A stretch of 64,000 nucleotides of DNA from Agrocybe praecox. Its lineage: Eukaryota; Basidiomycota; Agaricomycetes; Agaricales; Agrocybaceae. Location: NCBI GenBank assembly GCA_964017145.1, contig OZ024844.1:3162001-3226000 (forward strand), in the 5' to 3' direction. The position numbers were made by a program, and so were the translations under genes. Within the stretch, counting starts at the first letter, position 1, and every line of letters starts with the position of its first letter. The notes below the pieces were generated by a model that saw only the letters and a program-made list of their open reading frames with translations, did no database searches and was not told the origin of the DNA. Of this stretch, positions 50,994 to 61,223 are shown one piece after another.

Positions 50994-51640
50994 TCAAAAT
51001 CGCAGTCCACTGTCTTTTTCTTTAATTGGCGGAATTATCTGGTTATTGTCAGTGGTACACAGAAAAGCTGAATTGGACTGAGGTTTTGCGGACCATGATT
51101 TGGGGTTGATGTAGACATCAACTTCCACAAAGTTATTAAGGTATTTGGACGGTGGAACCTGGTGCACTGAAGGATCGAGGTGTGGCATCAAAATCCTAAG
51201 ATTATAGGGGATATGGAAATGATAGTCTGAATCATTTGAAAGATTCTCTGGGAGCTAGTGGCTGTATATATCATAGAATTGGTAACAATAATAAAAAGAT
51301 GGAATCCGTGCGTTGTGTGGTTACTTGGTTGACCAGCCTCCCAGTATTAGTTGACGCCTGTTTGAATCAGTTTGATCAACAAGAGTTGCAGTCGTATCTA
51401 TAGGGGTATCTGGCATATATTGGACATAATCCAACCAAAACATGCGGTGATGTCGTGAAACCGTCTTTTGAACAGCGTCTGACTCTGTTTTCTGCATCGG
51501 CGTACACGGAAGTTACAAAGATTCCACCCTCTACGAAGCACCAAACCAATGGCATTGCCAACGGTAGGGAATTAAATAGTGGTTGCGATGATAACCTGAG
51601 GATCTTGAGAGCGAGAATCTGCCATTCGTCACTGTAAGCA
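50994..51640 (-). pseudogene. Decayed tandem copy of the neighbouring membrane ectodomain gene
   Basis: The minus strand here resembles, segment by segment and in the same order, the ectodomain coding region of the intact gene to its right. Shared words are CCCTACCGTTGG(C/G)AATG near 51560 (intact copy near 53290), ACAGAGTYRGACTGTG-like sequence near 51470 (intact near 53215), TTTTGGTTGGAYTATGTCCA near 51430 (intact near 53125), and GGGRGGCTGG...ACACAACG near 51320 (intact near 53020). A C-terminal echo reads KEKDSGLRF at about 50994-51020, against DIDSGVRF in the intact protein. The middle portion with the membrane helix is gone, and frameshifts and stops break the rest. It is a tandem duplicate in the same orientation, now a relic. 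Confidence 0.72.
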
Positions 51641-51869
51641 CGCTACATATATTGATGATTCGTAGTTGATATTGATGTCTTCTAGCGTCACAATTCGATC
51701 AACGCACTGTCTCATATTAGGTGACTGCATGCTATCTTGTAGAAAAGAGGGGGTGGAAAGTTGAAACGGGATAAGAATAAAAAGGGATAAAAACCATAAC
51801 ACGGAAAATTCAGGACGCTTTGTGATATCGAGGCTTGTAATAATCCAGTCTTTCAAACGTTCAAAAGGG

Positions 51870-53571
51870 TCATGCCATTGTATATCCGGGCGGAAGAATA
51901 GGCAGGTCTTCCCCATGAAATCGCACTCCACTGTCAATGTCTCTCAGTGGTATTGACGGGTCATGGCTATGACCACTACTAGTAGTATGCGATGGGGGTG
52001 GAGCGGACCGCGAGGTCGACGGACCCGAACTTGAGGCCGACGGGGACACCAGCCCTGAAGAAGAGCTCAACAGGTTTGAATTTGAATGACTGCCGTAGAA
52101 GTTGGGCTCTTTTGCGGGTGGAATATAGTGCTGAGGACGACGGAGGGGTGCAAGCGTAGGGCTTCCTGTCGAGATTGGACGATTTGGTGGAACGGACGGC
52201 TGTATAATATGTTCCATTGAAGGGGGGGCTCGATGAAAGTCAACGGATTGACTACGGAATTTACGGCGCCTTCTTAAGAAGATAATGAGAGATACAGAAA
52301 CAATTAAGAGGATCGCTATTCCAGCGATCACACCACCAACAGTAACAGGGGCAGTGTTTTTTGAAGCGCTGTGATCAGATGATCCTGCTGTGCCGGTCAC
52401 AGCTGGAGCAGTGCTACTCGACGCATTCTGGTTAGATGACACGACTGTGCTGGTCGTGTCTTGAATAGTGCTGGCCATATTTGGAGTTGCGTCGGATATG
52501 TGCGGGGTGGTGCTTCCTGACACGCTGGAGCTAGACGGTCCTATTGTGCTAGCCGATGAGGATGCTGAAGATGAGGGCGATGCAGTGTTGATGGTAGCCG
52601 TGATGGAGGTGCGAGACACTGTTGGCGTTGAGGGGTTGGGATTTGTACCGTTCTGTACTTCAAGTATTTCAAAAGATAAAGGTGTTTTTGAGCTATCGCC
52701 CTGGTAGAAAACTTGAAGAGTGTGGGTCCTGGCTTCAAGTAAAGGTGTCTGAAACAAAGGCTGACTCCACTGGACTCCGGTATCTTTCGCAGAAGAACCA
52801 TCTAGGACGAAAGAAATGGGTTCTTGTCCATCTATAGAGTATGTAGCTGTAGTAGGTTCCATAGGTAAACTATTATCGTAGAATCCCACATATATGAGGG
52901 ATATACCTGGAATGGAAAGAGTTATCGTCAGTATATGTCAATGATTGACGAGCCTTGCGCGTACCATAGAACTGGAAAGAAAAAGTGGAGTCTGTCCGTT
53001 GTGTTATATAGCCAGGATATTTGAGAGTCCAGCCCCCAAGGTTGATCTGAGGGTCTGTATTGTCAACATAGATTGCAGCCGTATCCAAAGGAGTGTCGGG
53101 GAAGGGAATGTACTGGACATAGTCCAACCAAAATGTGTGGTTGTCCGAAACATCGACTCTGACTGTGATGGTGTGGAAACTATCATCCAGCCCGTTCGCT
53201 CGGCACAGTCCAACTCTGTTGTCTGCAGTAGTGTATACGAAAGAGCCGAGAGCTTGGCCATCGATAATACATTGGGCAGACGGATTGGTGACATTCCCAA
53301 CGGTAGGGAATTGAACTGTTATAGTAATTATAAACTCAGAACCTTCGTGAAAAAATATCAATCATTTGCCTTAACCATGATGCCAAATGGGAAGGAAAAT
53401 CATACCTCGAAAAGTATACGAGAAACTCCCAGGTGAGTTTATACCATGCAAAGTGCTGAGGTATGGAGGGCCGAAGTTTCCTAAAGCATCTTGACTCCCC
53501 TTATCAGCAAACCAAGGCCCAACGTAGTCTATACCAGAGTCTGTGTCGTCAACCAGGACCCAACGGGACAT
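51870..53571 (-). CDS. Single-pass membrane protein with beta-rich ectodomain
   Basis: Member of an abundant but uncharacterised Agaricomycete family. The start is MSRWVLVDDTDSGIDYVGPW, and the VDDTDSxIxYxGxW word is the family hallmark. Two related beta-rich modules follow: LGSFVYTTADNRVGLCRANG to HTFWLDYVQYIPF, and TDPQINLGGWTLKYPG to GHNS-like DNSLPMEPTTATYSIDG. A Ser/Thr-rich stalk leads to one membrane helix (GGVIAGIAILLIVSVSLIIF) with stop-transfer LRRRRKF. The cytoplasmic tail is Pro/Ser-rich and ends in IPLRDIDSGVRF and PILPPGYTMA. No cleavable signal peptide is seen, so the helix would have to target the protein. Four exons or so. A broken tandem copy lies just downstream. Confidence 0.8.
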
Positions 53572-54876
53572 GTTGAATGTGCGTATTGGAAGGGAAGGTA
53601 ATGGCTATGAAACATGGAGACTCTCAGCGCCGCTCGTGGTTGCGTGATTGATCAAGTCTGATTTTTGAAGAGTAAAAATATCAGACATTGCACCCTATGA
53701 TGGACCTATATATGAAAATTCGCTGTAAAGGCTGTGTGAAAAAGTGGCGTATGTGTAGGGATTCCCTTCATGCTAATTCGGCATGCGCAAATACTAAAAT
53801 CCATCGGAAAGAATTGAAGTCAGCATGACTGGTATCAAGCGCTAAAGGAGTAGCACATACATTCAAGACACATTATATGAAGATACTAAATAGACTCGAT
53901 AGTTCGTTGTGATTCAAAGGACTGGCTTTCGACGGACTTTCAGACTAGACGGTGGATGTGGACCTTCGTAAAAGAACATTTCAAAGACTTATTATAAGGA
54001 AATGGTATCTTTCGACGTGTTAGCCCACTCTGACGATAGCAACTTGAAGTGAAATCCTCACTGATACTGATGAACTATAATGAATAGTCGAAAATGGCTG
54101 ACTATGATGGCTGATGCATGATGAATGTAGCTGATATGTAGAGCAGAATCACAGTGAGCTTGAAGGGCGACTGGTGCGATCTGCCAAACGGTGGTCATTA
54201 TGATGGTATTGGGCAATCCGGTTTTAGGAAGTGCTATTAGACTGCTATACCTAAATATCATAGAAAAGGTATTAGGCACCTTGTCTGAGCAAACGTGTTA
54301 ATCCTGTTCACATACCCTACTTTATAGGTCCGTTTACACAGCATATAGTCATCCGTTTGCATGAAAAGCCTGTCGGGGATTCCAGGAATGTTGTACGGAA
54401 GGAATGGAAACGAGGAGGGTAACCATGCAATTAGAATCACGGAAAGCAGGATTTATGAGCAGTATGCGGGGATTTGATGCTCAGGAGCATGATGTTGCGA
54501 GTTTTGGAGACCAGAGTAACATATCTTCTGTAAATTCTGAATACTGATGAACATAGAGTGTCCATCCACTGCGTCGGACTCGTATTGGCCAGAAACTGTC
54601 AAGCGGTGGTTAATTGCGCCAATCGGCCGACGCCGAAGTAGCGGGCCGAGCTTGAGATTTTGGTCAGAGTCGTTGCCGCCTTTGCTTTCTTCCACCTCCT
54701 CCTCTTTTCTCTCCGGTTTCCTCGATGGTTTCTTTTTCTTTCTGCTAAGCCGATGCTCCCTTGTTTTCCTACTCAGATAAATTTTTATCTGGCTGGCCTT
54801 TCTTTCTGCCCTTGGCGCTGGTTTCGACTTTTCCACCACTTACATATCTTGACGGTTCTTATCTTCAAGACGCGAA
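53572..54876. promoter_or_regulatory. Divergent spacer between two membrane-protein genes
   Basis: No gene can be supported. Part of the right end (about 54761-54930) is open in a second frame, with protein-like words such as YLDGSYLQDAKCGFEPQ, but this could not be linked to any exon. The left end is the promoter of the minus-strand gene. Confidence 0.4.
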
Positions 54877-56016
54877 ATGCGGGTTCGAACCTCAAAACAT
54901 CAACTACGCGCAGGGCGTGTGCTATTTAAGAAGCGGCAGAATGGTGTGGAAAACACCGATTCAACTGTTAACTCTCAAGACGCTACGGATTCTACCACTG
55001 CTACGGACGATGAAGGGGGGGGCTTCACTCTTACAGGTCCCATTACTCTTACCATTACGCGGTCGATAGACCCTTCCTCTCCTACCCACCTTTCGACCTT
55101 GCTTAATCTACCGACCATCAGCGTCGCTGATACCACCAGTGCGAGCATGCAGACTGGCTCGTCCTCAGCCACGTCAAGTAGTTTCGTCATATCCCAGGCA
55201 GAGACCACCCCCACCCTTCAAATGATGACCCAGAGCTCCTTATCGGCATTCACTCTAACTCCAACAACAACGACACCAGCCACCAAACCTGGGACCCAAG
55301 ACGGCAATAGTTTACCGCAGGACCAAGACGCTCAATCATCCAGTAAACAATTACCTGCAGGGAGCATTGTCGGCATCGTTGTCGCCTGTCTGTTTGTCCT
55401 TGCCATAATTTTGATTTATCTATTCCGGGCTAAAATACGGCGTCGGAGAAGGAGAGCGAGAAGTACATGGGCTGGCTCCAAATCTTTCGAAGCCACACTA
55501 CCGACCTCTATCAGCTCCGGAAAGCGTAATGGCAATAATGGCAGCGGTAACGGTCACAGCAAAGCTTCGAACGTGGACATGGTAGATCAGAATAAGGCCT
55601 TGGTTGTCTCTCGAATCTCACTTCCACCCAGCTCGTACAATAACAATGCCATGACCGCCGAGCCTGGATTCGCAGGAACGTCAGTTTACGCGATGTCCAC
55701 TGTATCCCTTGGGGGTCCGTCTCTCGCAACCGTTATCAGTACCTTTCAGCCGACCCTTCCTGATGAACTGGACATCAAACGAGGGCAACCGATTCGTGTG
55801 TTGGCGGAATACGATGACGGCTGGGCACTGTGTACAAATATGGATGGCAGTGGCGAACAGGGTATGGTGCCTTTGGAATGCTTGGATCGCAGAAATGGTA
55901 AACGCAAAGCTTCAACCATTGGGAAGGAGGGAGTGTCTCTTCCTATAATTGAAGCGAGCCCAATCAGTTCTACGAGAGGGAATCGGAGAATTAGCAGCCT
56001 TCCTCCAAGGTCTTGA
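54877..56016 (+). CDS. Second single-pass membrane protein with C-terminal SH3 domain
   Basis: One uninterrupted frame of 379 aa with the same plan as the gene at 13914-15271. It has a short basic N-terminus (MRVRTSKHQLRAGRVLFKKR) and a Ser/Thr-rich outer segment. One membrane helix follows (SIVGIVVACLFVLAIILIYL), with a strong stop-transfer (RRRRRRAR). A Ser/Asn-rich linker leads to the SH3 domain at about residues 285-345 (VISTFQPTLPDELDI, EYDDGWALCTNMDG, GMVPLECLDRR). The two SH3 domains share the TLxDEL, DGW and VPLxCL words. The start codon is the first in frame and matches the sister protein in style, but an upstream exon is possible. Confidence 0.75.
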   Translation: MRVRTSKHQLRAGRVLFKKRQNGVENTDSTVNSQDATDSTTATDDEGGGFTLTGPITLTITRSIDPSSPTHLSTLLNLPTISVADTTSASMQTGSSSATSSSFVISQAETTPTLQMMTQSSLSAFTLTPTTTTPATKPGTQDGNSLPQDQDAQSSSKQLPAGSIVGIVVACLFVLAIILIYLFRAKIRRRRRRARSTWAGSKSFEATLPTSISSGKRNGNNGSGNGHSKASNVDMVDQNKALVVSRISLPPSSYNNNAMTAEPGFAGTSVYAMSTVSLGGPSLATVISTFQPTLPDELDIKRGQPIRVLAEYDDGWALCTNMDGSGEQGMVPLECLDRRNGKRKASTIGKEGVSLPIIEASPISSTRGNRRISSLPPRS

Positions 56017-57398
56017 GGACTTTGTACCCTATTGTTGGCTGCTTTATTCAAGTACATTAAACTGTACTCGAATATGATATACGGGACATTGATTGTACTT
56101 CATCTCAGGGTCTCGGGTTTTATTCTATGGACTTTTCTTGGCCTTTGCATATTCTTAGACGTAAAAAGTTTCCATTCGAGCTCGGAGAGCATATTTCGGG
56201 GAGCTTCTTTTTATGACCTCGTATTTTTCTTCGAGGCCATGAATACCTTCCCAGTTGAAGTGCAGGTTTTCTCCCCATCATTTATTGTTTGGGTATACTT
56301 TAGACGGGTCAATCTTAGCTTTTGTTATCTTTATTTTGTTGCTGTACTATCTTCACAACTTGTGTATCTTTTGGTGTAATTGTATCGACTACATATGTAG
56401 CATCAAGAATAACAAATTTACGGACAATCAACAACGGAATTTGGAACGCTTTTTGAATGCCATCCCAGTATTAAAGAATATCTCTGGCGATTACAGCATA
56501 TCCCCAACTCAGAGACACCTGGCACCGACTAAACCTATTCCTTTCAACTTTTTTGTTTCAACTCAATTCCTTTGTTGAATCGTCGGCTTCTATATCCAAC
56601 AACTTACGATATGCCCACTCTTGCCATCGTAAATCCAGTCTCTTTGAAAGTCAGGTCCTGCAAGACGTAAGGCAACGCTGTTGCCAGCCTGGAGCCTGTT
56701 AGGCGACGTGTAAGTCCGGACGTGGACGTGTCACAAAGTTCAAGTTTTTCCTTTCTTTTCAAAACTTTGGGGTACTCCATGACCACTAAGGACTGGGCCA
56801 GCTGGAAATATGGGAATCGGCTCGTTGGCCTAACTATTCTCTCGAAGACGTGTTTTAGTTGAACAACTTCAATGAACGGATGAATCTAGGGAGCTAGGAG
56901 ACATTTAACTTGTAACGAGAAGAAATTCTCGTTACAGAGGCAAGAGTTCAAACTGGTCGAAAGGGTTTATAGCGAGCCTTTGCCGGTGCGCCGATGTGGA
57001 GGCACTAGGCCTGAAGGATCGACAGTCGCATTGCTATCACTCATAACTCTATCTATCCCGTAAATGATCGGGATAAATATTCAATTTACGCGTTGACGCG
57101 CCCAGGCGTACCCTGAAGCTGAAGACCCTTTCTCAATTTCGAGCTCAATTAATGGAGGGTCCATAGCTGTGTACAGAGATGTATCACAACCGCTTCTATA
57201 AAACGTTTTCACTTCCAGATTTTTGAAGCGTCTGAGACTGATGATATAAATTGTGAAACTGGCGATGCGATAAAAAAGAGTTGACATAACATAGTGCATC
57301 GGTAAATCATCTATACAGTAGAACTTATATAGTATAAACGTTTGTTCAAGATGTGATTTCCCGGGATAGAGGAAAGCATATAGGTATTATGTAGATTG
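56017..57398. other. Convergent intergenic, 1.4 kb, with hairpin
   Basis: This lies between the convergent SH3 and MFS genes. Open frames near 56032-56580 are T-rich and hydrophobic by composition only. It contains the perfect hairpin annotated separately at 56911-56936 and a weaker ATCCCG/CGGGAT inverted pair near 57054-57074. Confidence 0.5.
56911..56936. other. Perfect 11-bp inverted repeat with GAAA loop
   Basis: TGTAACGAGAA and its exact reverse complement TTCTCGTTACA flank the four bases GAAA. As RNA from the plus strand this is an 11 bp stem closed by a GNRA-type tetraloop. No poly-T follows directly, and no gene ends nearby. Function unknown. Confidence 0.7.
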
Positions 57399-60250
57399 TT
57401 AATGAACGGAGTTGATGGATCGTGATGCAGAGTGGGATCTCGTCGACCCATAAGAGAATGCGGTGGCGGGTTTCTTCGTCAATGATTCAGCCACAGGGAC
57501 CCTGATAGTTTCGTTGTCGTCGATGTCACCTAATGACGCGTCTCGACTTTCGTCAAGCGACTCTTCCAAGTCGGCAAGGCTCTCTCGTCGATAATCATTC
57601 TCTCTCGGTAACTTGACGAAAGCCAGACAGATGGCAGAGATGATCAACGAGAGGACGGTTACGAGAAATATCGCCCTGGGGTAAGTAGCCACAGTCCTCA
57701 TATATACAAAACCATACATAGATGGGCCGATGATTTGAGAGCTGTGAATCAGATTAAATCAGCTAAAATGTATATCATTATGCCTTAAAATGGACCTACG
57801 AAAGAGCTTGAATTACGCTTAATGCGCCGAAGAGCCGGCCAGTTTCCGTGCCTCCACGGCGGGCATATAATGCCAAGGCGACACTTTGTATTGCAGGGCT
57901 GAACCCGGTACCAAAGGAGCTCATAGCACCAAATATTGTGAACAACATGCCCGTGGGGGACAAACCCATGAGTGTATATGTCACAATTTCGATAAGGAGA
58001 GAGAACATGGCAAGCCGCAAGTCAAATAACGGCGAGTGAATTTCCTTTGTTGTTGTTTCTGGAACCTGGGAGGAAGAACTCGAAGATGCCTGGGAATTAT
58101 CTTCGAGCAAAGGTGTTAATTCAGTCCCTGCAGACTTGGCGGGAAGCACGAGTAATATGGGTTTAGGTTTCAATAATTTGATGGCGACTACACAGAAGTT
58201 AAGGATAAATAAATAAGCTGAAATCGAAGCGATGAGAACTACTGACCAGGAAGAATAGCAGCCAGGACTAATGCCCTCGTCGCGCCCATTAGACTTAGCC
58301 AGTATCCAAGCTAAGAGTACGATTAAGATGCTAAGTAAGAATTTTTCAAAAAAACAAATATAGTGACATACAGTTTCCGAGGTCCAGTTAAAAACTGATG
58401 CTGCGTAGAGAAACTTGTAGGAATAAGATCCCTGAATTATATGTCAGATTTTAATCGCCTTAAGTAGCATTAACGGAGGCTTCACCATTAAGGAGATGGT
58501 GACACCGTAGGCTACTACCAAAAGCGTCAAATTGTAATCCTTCTTTGGTTTCTTGAGGGGGTTCCCATCGCTTTTTTCTTCCACTGGAGTGAAAATAGTC
58601 AGAGGACTCAAGAAGGCGAATATGCGTTTCAATGTGACGAGAAGGCCATAAGTGTGATTTTGCCTGCGCTCCAATAATATTTCTTGAAGTTCCACGGCGT
58701 ACTTGGCTTTCGCCGCATACATTCGCTTCTTGGTGAGTGATTCGGGGAAGACCGTCCACACTAAAATGGTATACATCACGTGAAGAGCCGCTGCAACGTA
58801 GAATACGGATAAAGTTTGGCCTGTGAATCGAATGAGAAGGCTCCCTAATGTCGGGCCAAGAGCCATTCCAATGAATAGAAGCCCAAGTGACATTGAGAAA
58901 ATTCGCGATCTAGAAGATGCATAATATCAGAGTCAAGTATGGGTCAAATATAGGATTGAATGTATACCTTGAGCTTTCTGTGGTAGTATCAGCGAGGTAG
59001 CTATGCATAGCAGCGATCCCAGTCGCTGTTCCTGTTGCGCTAAGTTAGAACGTGTGTGAAAATCATCTGAACAATGCAGCAGCCTACCACCAAGTAATCC
59101 TTCAAGCGTTGGGCCCACGACCAGGAACCAGTAGCCTCCTGGAATACGCTTCGAAAACAATGTCACAAGAATAAAATTGACGTCTGTAACGAGGAGTGCG
59201 AGAATAGATATTCCCATGACACGGGTGCGGCCATGTCGGTCAGAAAACTGGATTTATAAGGATTAATAGTATTCAGTAGATTTAAAGAAGCTGAACTCAC
59301 AGCACCCCACCAACCCGTCGTGATACAACTAAGAATCCCCATGCAGGCTGCAATAACTGCAACAATGGTTTTAGCAAAAAAGAAAACACTGGGTTGTTAT
59401 ATTATTGGAGTGCCAATCCCACATGGCGTAAGGAAAGTAGCGTGATGACAAGCAGGACGTCACGGGCTTGCGATATGCACGATAGCAAGAATAAGGTACA
59501 CACCTGCTGTCAGTTTTGCGACGGCAGCCAGGACAACAGGGTCCTTGGAACATTGGGGGCGCGTTGAGGGCGGCTCAAAAAACCCTCCACTCCCTGCAGG
59601 AGAAGAAGGGATGGCTTCAGGAAAGTAGACCACAAGTGAATTCACCGAATGGACAGTAGCTGGAGACGCTTCAGGAATCGAGAGAATAGATGATATGCCC
59701 TGAAGACCAAGCTCTAAGTCCGGAAAGTTCTGTTTGAAAATATCTGGCTTGTGCACACTGCAAGCCAGGATAGTATATATCTCAATTCGTGGGGCAATCG
59801 TTCCTGTCGCAGCGATAGAAGTGAACGGCATGACGCCGAGTAGCCTGCGCGCATACAATAACGTGAGGTTTATAGAAGCGCATACAATTTATGGTCTCAC
59901 CACCAGGGAGAAGGTCTCTTCCACCAAGGTAGCTTGGACTTTGCATTTCCATCATCTTCCGTGTCCTCGTCTTCGTCATTCGGTTCAGAACCAACTAGAG
60001 TATCTGCAAAACTATGTTGATGTGGATGCACGAACTCGCTCAAAAGTTCTGCAGCTTCTTCGCCCACTGGGCCATCAGGAATAATAAGACTTTCTGGCTG
60101 TGCAATGTATGGGGCCGAAGTTGATGTGTCTGTTCGCGATATTCTTGGAAGCGCCGGGTCAACGGAGGTGGACGTGTTGCTCGACATTGAGCAAGTACTA
60201 TGCCTATAGGGGCAACTTGTAGGTGATGGTTTGAGATTGAAGGGGTCCAA
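57399..60250 (-). CDS. Major facilitator superfamily transporter
   Basis: Membrane transporter with twelve predicted helices spread over about nine exons. The N-terminus is long, acidic and hydrophilic (EEAAELLSEFVHPHQHS, then KSKLPWWKRPSPWW). The MFS loop motif between helices 2 and 3 reads GWWGAFSDRHGRTRVMG. Other helices include SMSLGLLFIGMALGPTLGSL, LTLLVVAYGVTISLM and TLMGLSPTGMLFTIFGAMSS. The first extracellular loop is unusually long (about 100 residues, between TILACSVHKPD and VVLAAVAKLTAG). The tail after the last helix is acidic and Ser-rich. It resembles the fungal MFS group near the tetracycline-resistance and HIAT1-like carriers; the substrate is unknown. An alternative start MSSNTSTS lies at 60187. 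It is divergent to GMF with 244 bp between starts. Confidence 0.87.
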
Positions 60251-60494
60251 ACATGGGATGATATATTGGTATACCTTGAGGTCACTGTGGAAAGGGGTCA
60301 GATAGGCCGTTCAACCGTTCACCCGGGTGCTTCCCATCATAACTGTGTATTACTCATTCATGCCGTAGCTCCTGTCAGCACATGGATTCTGATAAGACAA
60401 ATGATAAATCCTTAATCTGATAACGAGATGATCAGAGATCTTATCAATGCCCAGCCCTCTTTTATCTTATCTCCTTTCTGAATCCTTAACCACC

Positions 60495-61096
60495 ATGGTC
60501 AGTCATGCCGCAGCAGCTCTTTCCAATACTCATTATTATGTAGAGCTCATCCACAGTACTGGTAGATATACCTCAGGAGGTGAAGGACTCGTTGCGCAAG
60601 TTCCGCTTCAAACGACGCAGCCAGGGAAGTGCTGCGATTGTCATCAAGATTAACAAGGCAAAGCTCATCATGGAAGAGGTTGAACAATTCGACGACATCA
60701 GTATCGAAGAATTGGCGGAAGGTTTGTCCCATATTTTAGTGTACTGAATTCTCCAGTTCACCCATATCCGATTTGTAGAGTTGCCGGAGAACTCGCCTCG
60801 ATATGTCGTTTTATCTTACGAGTTGAAACACGACGATGGCAGGACGTCATTCCCTCTTGTACTCATCAACTGGTCTCCATCATCGAGTGAGACCGGCATG
60901 ATGACTTTGCACGCTAGCGCTCTCCTCAACTTTCAGAACACGGTAAGTATCTCGTACATTTATTCAACTGCTCTTCGGAGCCATCTATGTACATATTCAT
61001 ATGTCCCTCTAGGCCGATGTAAGCAAGGTAATTGAAGTACGCGACGGACCAGAAGGACTGACCAAGGAGGTCATTGACGCAAAGCTACTTGGGTGA
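60495..61096 (+). CDS. GMF1: Glia maturation factor homologue (ADF-H debranching factor)
   Basis: ADF/cofilin-fold protein that binds Arp2/3 and debranches actin filaments. Four exons: 60495-60497, 60544-60721, 60779-60942 and 61013-61096, giving 142 aa, the same length as animal GMF. The first exon is only the ATG, in CACCATGG context, followed by a 46 nt intron. Exon 2 reads SSSTVLVDIPQEVKDSLRKF, then KINKAKLIMEEVEQFDDISI. Exon 3 reads LPENSPRYVVLSYELKHDDG, RTSFPLVLINWSPSSSE and LHASALLNFQNT; exon 4 reads ADVSKVIEVRDGPEGLTKEV. The match to GMF is strong throughout, including the actin/Arp-facing helix. The ATG-only exon is inferred because no other upstream ATG gives an open join. Confidence 0.92.
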
Positions 61097-61223
61097 TTTA
61101 TTGATACCTTTCTTCGTTACCCACAATTTCAATGCATATGTTATATATCGATCGATGCAATAATAATACAATTCGAATGCGTTGAATAATGGTAGTCTGC
61201 CAATGCCTTTCAGTTGTTCTGCC

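Noticed and set aside
54884..54894. GGTTCGAACCT, resembling a tRNA B-box
   Set aside because: No A-box at the right distance upstream, and no acceptor or anticodon stem can be drawn. It lies within the start of an SH3 membrane protein gene.
56032..56580. Two overlapping plus-strand frames rich in Phe, Leu and Tyr
   Set aside because: T-rich 3' flank of the SH3 gene produces hydrophobic translation by composition alone; no coherent membrane protein family.
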